In this document: positions 56,988 to 64,000 of the stretch, in pieces | How positions within the stretch are numbered: position 1 is the stretch's first letter | Layout of the letters: each line of letters begins with the position of its first letter | Source of the DNA: Tubulanus polymorphus | Lineage: Eukaryota; Nemertea; Palaeonemertea; Tubulaniformes; Tubulanidae | NCBI RefSeq assembly: GCF_964204645.1 | Contig: NC_134027.1 | Location: 14,682,485-14,746,484 of the forward strand | DNA length: 64,000 nucleotides | Direction: 5' to 3' | Translations under genes and position numbers: made by a program | The notes under the pieces: generated by a model | Database searches by the model: none | What the model was told of the DNA's origin: nothing | What the model saw: only the letters and a program-made list of their open reading frames with translations

Positions 56988-59435
56988 CTAAAATCCCAAT
57001 TCGAAACTTCTATACCGATGGTCTATGGAAACAGCGTAATGGCTGTCGCCTTTTCCTTCCTCGAGTGTGCGTGTTCTATGAAATTCATTTCTCGCAAATT
57101 CAGTTATGTTCTCTGCTGGTTCCCATGTGCGCTCCTTGTAATTTCTCCACTTTACCAGGTATTCCTTTACACCATTTCGACGGCGTAATTTCAGTAATCG
57201 TTCTACTTCGTAGAAGCTCCTGTCATCTGGTGGCAAGCTTTGAGTATCCAGATCCGTAGGATCCTGGTCGTCCAGTACCGATGGTTCCTTATTTGTTGGT
57301 GGTGATCCTGGAATAAGACGTGGGTGTTCGGCACGATCGTGGAGTGGTTTCAGTCGCTTGGCGTTCACTGCTCCGGGATGTACTTCATCATCAGAGCACC
57401 TGCGAAGGCGATAAGTAAAATTTGGACCAAGTAGGGTGATGTAGTATGGTCCAAGGAATCTTGATTCCAGTTTCTTTGATTTACCCTTGCGTCGACGGTG
57501 GTTGCGCATCATTACCCGATCACCTAGTTTATATGGTGGTTCCTTTGCATGGTTCTTGTCATCGTAGGCTTTCTTGTTCTTATCTTGGAGAGCCTTCATG
57601 TTTTTCTCGGCTACCTTTTTCACTATCTCAAGATATTCCTTCATATTGGCGACATGGTCTGCTACCTTTCTGGGCAGACATCCTTTGGGAATGAGCGCTG
57701 TGTCAATAGGCAAGTTCATCTCTTTTGCAAATACTATATGGAATGGAGAAAAACCCGTGGCTTGAACGCTTGGAGTGGATCGTATAGCCATGAGCACAGT
57801 CGGCAGTATTTCGTGCCAATTGTCCTGATTGGTGTTGCCGTATGAACGCAATATCTGCGCAATAGTTCTATTCTGTCGTTCACAGGTGGCGTTGGTCATT
57901 GGATGGTAACTGCTTGTCATATGTCGGGTAACTTGGAACATTTCACAGACGGCGGCTACCAGCTTGAACATGAAGTTCTTCCCTCGGTCACTGATTAACG
58001 ATCTCGGTGCACCGTAGCGAGCAATAATTTCTCCAAATAAAACCTTGGCTACTTCCGGTGCGTCCTGTGTTTTCAATGGAAAAGCCTCAACCCAGCGTGA
58101 GTAGCTATCAACGAAGAGAAGAATATACTTATGGCCCTCCGTGGTGGGTGTTAAAGGTCCTAATATATCCATGTGCCATCTCACGAATGTGTCGGCAATT
58201 GCCATGTTAGTCAGAGGCGGCGGCCTTGCACCAGGAGCTTCTTTGTTTTCTTGGCAGGGTCCACAGGTCTTCACGTAGTCGTGTACATCCTGATTCATGG
58301 TCTTCCAATGATACTTCTGTAACAGAGCTTCATAGGTCTTGTCTTCACCTAAATGCCCTCCTCCAGCTGCTGAATCGTGGTAAGATGCAAGGAGGTCCAC
58401 TCTCAGCTCCGTGGGGACCACTACTTGGTTAACTGTTCTAAGATGCGGTTCCAAATTTCTTCCTCGTCTCTGGTACTCCCGAAATAAGATGTTGTTTTTC
58501 ATGTGATGCTGGCATGCTGCATGCGTTATTGCCCGTGCCATTTTCGGATCTATGATGGGCTTAGCATCCGGACAGCTGTGCTGTAGCTCGCTGATTTGAT
58601 CAAAGGAGTTTCTTACTGTTGCAGGCTTGGTGGCAAATACCTGAGCTACCTTATCATAGAGGAACTCATACTCAGTTTGTTCATTGTGGAAATCGGTGGA
58701 GACCAGGGAGACTAATTGTTCATTTACTCTACTGACGTTGCCGACCATAGATTCATCGTCCCAGGCAGCATCATCTTCATCACTGGAGGTCTGGACCTCA
58801 GTGTCACTGCCCTCGGTGCCAAGTGGAACTGGCGGTAATCTGGTCGATATATCTGTGTCATTTTTTTCACTTGCCTGTTCATGTCGCTCACTGATGATCA
58901 TTGTCTTACCGGGCTGATATTCATCTGAGGTGTTCCCTTCAGGGGCAGGAATGGTACATATATCTGTTGTTTCCGTCTCCCAGTCCGCCTCGATAGAGAG
59001 GTGATCAGTAACTCCAGATAGTTCATTCGGGATATCTGGTAGCCCTACAGGTTCCGTAGTACTATTTGGGCGTACTAAGGAAAGTATGAGTAACAGGAAT
59101 TGAAACATCTTGCTTCCTAGAAACCGTATCCCAGCACCTGACGATAAGATTGCCTCCCAGGCATGCTGCGTGTATGAATGTTTGACCACATTAACAATTT
59201 CATCTAGGGTAGGAAAAGCATCGCAGTCATCCTCCTCTTCAGTATCCTCATATTTTCGTCGGGACAGGCAATCTGCTGGTCCGTTATTTAACCCAGATCG
59301 CCACTTAGTCTTAAAATCGTATCCCTGAAGTTTTGAAGACCAACGTGCTACCCGACTATTCACATCTTTTGAATTCATCCATGCCAATGACTGGTGATCC
59401 GTGAAGACGGTAAACCTCTTGGGGATTAGATACTC
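56988..59435 (-). pseudogene. Chromovirus pol: RNase H end, integrase, chromodomain
   Basis: Same frame as the upstream pol, after an in-frame TGA at 59436. It starts in RNase H (FTDHQSLAWMNSKDVNSRVA) and has an acidic linker of about 170 residues. The integrase zinc finger follows: GGGHLGEDKTYEALL...CGPCQ, residues ~340-385. The D,D,E core has WHMDILGPLTP, LISDRGKNFM and ATCERQNRTIAQIL, and the terminal region LGDRVMMRNHRRRKGKSKKL. Residues ~725-770, FYEVERLLKLRRRNGVKEYL then VKWRNYKERTWEPAEN, form a chromodomain with its aromatic positions. It inserts the cDNA; 799 codons from the first ATG. All catalytic residues are intact. Confidence 0.9.
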
Positions 59436-59864
59436 TCAGAAGTTGTCTATCCCGGCGACAATGGCATAGCACTCCTTATCCCTAGTAGACCACTTCCTTT
59501 GTTGTTGAGATAGTGATTTGCCTCCATAACAAATAACACGGTCGTGACCTTCTTCGTCCAACTGAGACAAAACAAATCCCACGGCCGTATCACTAGTATC
59601 ACAAGACAGAAAAATTTCCTTGTTTGGGTCCAATACTGGTGGGGATGTAAGTGCAACTTTCAGTTTCTCAAACGCCTCATCACAGTCAGAAGTCCAATTA
59701 AACCGAGAATCCTTTCTCAACAAGAAATTGAATGGTGCAGTGATTTTAGCATAGTCTGGTACAAACCTACGGTAAAAGTTAGCTAAACCCAACAAGGATC
59801 GTACTTCTTTCTTGGTTTTTGGAGTGGGGAAATCTCGAATCGCCTCAGATTTACTAGGATCCGC
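59436..59864 (-). pseudogene. Chromovirus pol: RT thumb and RNase H start
   Basis: Bounded by in-frame stops TAA (59865-59867) and TGA (59436-59438). In the same frame as both neighbours. It carries LGLANFYRRFVPDYAKITAP (RT thumb/connection), FNWTSDCDEAFEKLK and FLSCDTSDTAVGFVLSQLDE, the RNase H catalytic region with D in the expected place, then WSTRDKECYAIV. Without the two stops this would be one continuous pol. Confidence 0.88.
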
Positions 59865-61694
59865 TTAAATACCGTCGCTGGTGAATATGAAGCCTGGATA
59901 AGGGACGCTATTGACTGCAAATTTACATTTGGACAACTTTAATGTCAGATTAGCCTGTCTCAAACGATCGAAAACCATCCGAAGATGTTGCAAATGTTCC
60001 TCAAAACTCCAAGAATATATTAAAACATCGTCGATATAAACCAGAGCAAACTTACAGTGAAAACCTTCGAGAACCTTATTCACAGTCAGTTGGAATGACA
60101 TGGGTGCATTTTGAAGACCAAAGGGCATGCGAGTAAACATATAGCTGCCATTTTGCGTCACAAAAGTGGTTTTCGGCATGCTATCGGGATGTAATGGAAT
60201 CTGCCAAAACCCAGAGTTCATGTCCAGATTGGTAAATATCTTAGCCTGCGCCTCGCCCACTGAATCAATGACGTCCGCAAAACGCGGTAACGGGAAATTG
60301 ATTGGTTTAGTAACGCTGTTCAGCGCCCTAAAGTCAATCGCAAACCGATAAGCACCATTGTGAACACCATTGGTCTTTTTCTTAACCATGACCACTGGTG
60401 AGCTCCATGGTGAAGACGAAGGAACAATCACTCCATTGTCCAACATTTCCTGTACCTGTCTGTCCTGTTCCTCGCGCACTGGCTGCGCTTGTCGATACGG
60501 TTGTTGCCGAATAGGAGGCGCATCACCTGTATCAATGTAATGAGATTGCAGAGTGGTGGCCCCTATGTCTTGAAGACTGGTTGCAAATCGATCCGAATAT
60601 TCATATAATAAGTTTCGGAGGCGTTCCTTTTGTTTATCATCCAAGTCTGAACCTTCCAGACTAAAATTTAAATCTGTCTTGGCTGGTTGGACCTTCGGTT
60701 TTTGAGCTGCGGTGTCGCGTTGTGTTGCATTATAACCATCACTTGACAGACTGATGGAAACTGCAGTCTCGTTGGGTGTGGCTGATGCAACTGACGGCGT
60801 TGATCCGTTATCCTTATGATCCTTGTTATCCTGAGACAACCCTGCATGACCTAGGGGACTGATAGCTATTCCAGTCTCGCTTGATAAAGCTGGTGCCTTC
60901 AGATAGCTAGTATCATTTGGAGTATCCTTGTCCGTATCCTCGGTAATCGGGTCTCCCACGGTACCCTCAATATCCATACCCAGTGCGACTACGGTGTTTT
61001 TGGGGAGAGATATTACAACATCTGTAGGATTTAGTATCCTATAAGCTGCACGTCCATTAAGAGGCCGTACAAGACAACGAGCACCAGCAATACTTGAGGG
61101 TGGAAGTCCCTGAGCTGGTTCTAACAGAAGATCTTCACCCTCAAGTTCGCCCTTGACCTTAACCGGGATGATTGACTCCGATTGTGGGGGAAGTTTGACA
61201 TGCTTAGCTGTCCTCGCTGTACAGACACTTGAATCCAGATGGAAAAGAAAAGCATCATCCATAATTGTGAAACATCGATCATGTACATAGATATTGACCC
61301 TATTTGCTTTCATGAAGTCCATTCCCAAGATAAGTGGATGCTGCAGCTTGGTAAAAACATGAAATTTTTGATCCACAGTTATAGAACTAAAAGTTATAGG
61401 AAGTACAATAGTGCCTAGAACCTCGTGCCGTTCTCCTCCAACACCGGCTACACTGTATATATCTGGAGTTTGATTGAGAGATTGATTAGCAAATGGTGTC
61501 CGTTTTAAGGTATTCAAATTTATGCAACTGATGGTTGCACCAGTGTCTATACTGTTCACTTTAACATGATCGATTTTGGCAAGAGTTGTATTTTTGACTA
61601 ATGGCACTGTTAAATTTACACTTATATCATTTCTTGACTTATCGCTATCCATCTGATTATCATTTGTTGGCTTATTTACAAGGGGCCTGTCCAA
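59865..61694 (-). pseudogene. Chromovirus pol: protease and reverse transcriptase
   Basis: 609 codons, overlapping the end of gag by 19 bp in another frame, so pol is probably made by ribosomal frameshifting. Residues ~45-60 VNSIDTGATISCI hold the retropepsin DTGA, and LILGMDFMKANR is the second protease motif. The RT starts about residue 385: EMLDNGVIVPSSSPWSSPVV, IFTNLDMNSGFWQIPLHPD (first Asp), MPFGLQNAPMSFQ and LVYIDDVLIYS (catalytic YIDD, residue ~550). It ends at an in-frame TAA after FIFTSDGI. Processing and reverse transcription would be its roles. Confidence 0.9.
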
Positions 61695-62479
61695 TGTCGG
61701 GTGACTCTGAACAGGCGCAAACCTTCAATTCGAACTATTTCGATTCTGAGACCAATTTTGGAAATGACCTTGTTGTGGCGGCCCATGTTGAAATTGAGGT
61801 TGCCTGGAATCGATTTGGTTTTGATTTTGGAACTGGCTTTGTTGAGACAGCCCTTGATGATATTTTCTTGAATCATTTTGACCGTGAAATTGAAATTTTG
61901 ATTTCGAGATTGATAGCCATAGGGTGCCCTAGTACCACGCCTGTCAGATCGACAGACACTTTGAAAATGATTCGGTTTACCACAAGCCTTACATGTTTTA
62001 CCCTGTGCTGGACAGTAATCATAAGGAAAATGATTCTTACCACAGTTCCCACACGTTGGTTGTCTGTTATCGCGGTATGCCGGATGTACTGCATTGACGT
62101 CTGTGGTTGTCATCCCCATCATCATTTGAAACATAGTTTGTAGTTGGTTTTCTATTCGGTCGAATCGGTTATCATCGTTTGTGGTTTTAGCAACGGACAC
62201 TTCCTCCTGGACAGATCTCGTAGCTGCCTCGAACGTCATAGCGAAGTCTCGAAGTTCCGAAATGTTTGCGGGCTCCTTGCCCACAACGGCCATCTTTAAT
62301 TCCGGTCTAAGGCCATGAATTGCGATGCTCAATCTCGTCGAGTCGTTGAGTCCATTATCCACGGTCGTCTGCTCCACACGGAACAGATAGTCTCGGACGC
62401 ATTCTCCAGGATTCTGCCGTAAATTGAAAACGCGTTGATCCAGGAATTTAGATTGTTTCTGACCAAAATTGAAGTTCAA
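61676..62479 (-). pseudogene. Chromovirus gag, C-terminal part with zinc knuckles
   Basis: 267 codons. The first in-frame codon at 62479 is TTG and the frame is open further upstream, so this is not a real start; it is gag continuing after a frameshift near 62490. FGQKQSKFLDQRVFNLRQNP then GECVRDYLFRVEQTTV and HGLRPELKMAVVGKEP are capsid-like motifs of Ty3/gypsy gag. Two knuckles follow: CGNCGKNHFPYDYCP and CKACGKPNHFQSVC. The end overlaps pol. Gag packages the element RNA into particles. Confidence 0.85.
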
Positions 62480-62961
62480 AGTCTTGACAATGGTTCCGTA
62501 TCAGCGATTTGTGCTGGCGATAATGCATAAATTGCATTCAAAGCATTGCCACTTAAACTGAATAACAACACCTCTCGTGCTACGTGCACGTCCCATCCAT
62601 GTATGGCGCAAGCTCGCCTCCATCGGTGGAGGTGGTCCCGAATGGAGCCAGTGCCATCAAACTTATCATTGAATGGCAGTTTTATGGATTGTCTCTGTCC
62701 GAGGCCAGTTGTTGGCAACGGATTTGGTTCTTGGTTTGGTACAGCTTGCCTGTGATCTGTAATTGACGTCTCTGGTGTCGTCTGCGGAGTATTTGCTATT
62801 ACCCGCATATCGATGAGAGCACCACCTGTCGCTATTTGGTCCTGCAGGTCCCTAATGCTGGTGACGCTTGGATTCTTGTCTCCGCTAGCGCTACTTGTTT
62901 TATCCTCCTTTCCCATGGTGGTTCTCCCTCTATTGTTGTAGTTAGTGGGTCTATGCGTCAT
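62476..62961 (-). pseudogene. Chromovirus gag, N-terminal part
   Basis: The best start is the ATG at 62961-62959 (MTHRPTNYNN), about 30 bp after the LTR end; the open frame extends a little further up only through a TTG. It contains SIKLPFNDKFDGTGSIRDHL, HRWRRACAIHGWDV and EVLLFSLSGNALNAIYAL, the usual gag matrix/capsid entry pattern (F-x-G-x-x-D-h-x-x-W). Ends at 62476 by frameshift relative to the knuckle-bearing part. Confidence 0.83.
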
Positions 62962-62990
62962 TGATCTAGTGCCCGGGTCCAACCAACAGC
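62962..62990 (-). promoter_or_regulatory. Candidate primer-binding site region of chromovirus
   Basis: On the minus strand, five bases after the LTR end (GGTGCTATA), the sequence is TGGTTGGACCCGGGCAC. This could pair with the CCA end of a tRNA finishing GGTCCAACCA. The tRNA was not identified. Confidence 0.45.
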
Positions 62991-64000
62991 TATAGCACCC
63001 CGATATTCAGCGCTAAAAAGGGAGCTAGCGAACTAGATCTGAGGTAGAGCACAAGCGAGGTACCTTAAAATGAAAGTAGAAACAGTTCCAATATAATATC
63101 CGTAAAACGACATTTATTTTTCAGATCAGGAAGCAGAATGTGTATAATATGATATGTGATCATAATAATATATGATAGTGATTATGATAAGTAATAATAT
63201 TAAAACGTAGTAAGGCCTATAATTAAGAATGATCAGCTTTAGAATTATTTACAACCGGTTGGTTTCACATTTCAGACTATTCTTATACGTTTTAGAAATA
63301 TCTATAGACAAATATAACCCGTGCACGGTTAGTACCACTAAATTTCTTAGACTTAAACTGACTAACGTTAATGTCCGAGTAGTACATAGTTAAATCTATT
63401 TCACAGGACACTTCGTAATAGTTATCAGAGATATCCATTTCTAGCTGACGAATGCTAAATATAAAAAGTCTCAGAATTGACAACTCTTTAATTACGATTT
63501 ACACTAATGGACGAATATTGATAGTAATTAATAATCACGGACCGGTGACTCGGCAGTTAAAGCCAGTCAGGTCATAAAAGATTCAGATTCTCAAGAGATA
63601 ACAGAATTATTCCGTAATACTAGCGGACAAGTGCTGAGTATACTGCTATCTAATGTGTAACATTTTGATTAGAAATTCAACATAAAGACCGATTTCAATC
63701 TAACTCCAAATGAAATACAATAATAAAATAATGTTTATAAAAATAGCTAGCGGACAAAGGCTAGGAAAGAATAGACAAAAATATAGTAATATTGATAATA
63801 GATGTGTACTATATAGGAATATTGTTGATTAATCTTATACGGCATGTAGATCTATGAGGTTTGAGCTAGATACACATTCAAATACTCTAAAAGAAAAATA
63901 CAAAATTTCTTACCTTAAAATGAAAGTAGAAACAGTTCCAATATAATATCCGTAAAACGACATTTATTTTTCAGATCAGGAAGCAGAATGTGTTGCCTTC
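62991..64000 (-). repeat. 5' LTR of the chromovirus, cut by window end
   Basis: Matches 55015-56050 from TATAGCACCCCGATATTCAG to the window edge at TGTTGCCTTC. It carries the same pair of ~80-bp internal repeats (63061-63144 and 63912-63993). Differences from the 3' LTR are scattered single bases and the A/T-rich expansion, suggesting little time since insertion. Confidence 0.85.

Larger units (their letters stand above)
55015..64000 (-). mobile_element. Ty3/gypsy chromovirus, nearly complete
   Basis: Minus strand: 5' LTR (from beyond 64000 down to about 62991), gag, protease-RT-RNase H-integrase with a C-terminal chromodomain ending at 56988, a ~0.9-kb untranslated tail, and the 3' LTR (about 56056-55015). 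The LTRs are highly similar, so the insertion is young. Damage is limited: a frameshift in gag near 62490 and two in-frame stops in pol (59865-59867 and 59436-59438). The chromodomain probably steers integration towards marked chromatin. Confidence 0.9.

Noticed and set aside
57446-57845. Plus-strand frames over the chromovirus integrase
   Set aside because: Antisense shadows of the well-supported minus-strand pol.

Overview
The window is animal genomic DNA, most likely from a marine invertebrate (a lophotrochozoan such as a mollusc would fit, but the sequence does not settle this). It is A+T-rich and intron-bearing, has no bacterial-type operons, and is dominated by transposable elements: BEL/Pao, chromodomain Ty3/gypsy, Penelope-like with a GIY-YIG nuclease, a LINE with an ORF1 protein, a Polinton/adintovirus-like DNA polymerase remnant, Tc1/mariner, a long-TIR element with a 9-bp target duplication, foldback elements and MITEs. 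Two traces of ordinary cellular genes lie among them. One is a first exon matching the N-terminal domain of histidine ammonia-lyase (36039-36276, +). The other is a phase-consistent chain of four short exons encoding a PHD-finger-like protein end (19621-21286, +).

Layout. 1-6.3 kb: mostly non-coding, with a degenerate ~120-bp tandem array (0.64-1.26 kb), a 1.04-kb TIR element full of AACGTT motifs (3339-4378) and a 407-bp MITE (4525-4931). 6.35-9.36 kb: a 3-kb foldback whose arms carry ~108-bp tandem repeats. 9.69-17.33 kb: a decayed BEL/Pao retrotransposon on the minus strand with a 1.2-kb 5' LTR; its 3' LTR is missing. 17.6-18.55 kb: two very A+T-rich minus-strand genes of virus-like character. 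19-21.3 kb: the PHD-like exons, with a duplicated ~400-bp repeat in the surrounding introns. 21.6-22.2 kb: a minisatellite. 24.84-32.4 kb: one LINE interrupted twice, by a solo LTR of the same BEL family (26535-27808, TSD GTAT) and by a 2.25-kb LTR element (29403-31654, TSD GATG). At both sites the LINE reading continues across the junction when the insertion is ignored. 32.7-34.9 kb: a ~905-bp direct duplication. 36.0 kb: the histidase exon, then a (TA)n tract and a MITE.

39.27-43.74 kb: a frameshifted protein-primed family-B DNA polymerase remnant on the minus strand. Its catalytic motif C is interrupted by the N-terminal half of an intein, and a separate 1.0-kb mariner is nested in it. 44.0-46.3 kb: a broken Ty3/gypsy piece with a tRNA-Leu-type primer-binding site. 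47.7-48.96 kb: a Penelope-like element with an internal inversion and a hammerhead-like 3' motif. 49.1-49.5 kb: the tail of another LINE. 52.26-54.63 kb: the long-TIR, 9-bp TSD element. 55.0-64.0 kb: a young Ty3/gypsy chromovirus on the minus strand with two LTRs (the right one cut by the window edge), whose pol is broken by only two in-frame stops.

The strongest candidates for something new are the intein inside the Polinton-like polymerase, the LTR element whose terminal 64 bp is flipped in one LTR and whose interior carries an unrelated coding stretch, and the hammerhead-like motif whose stem III is a palindromic ACGU. All reading was by eye; no database search or alignment was run.
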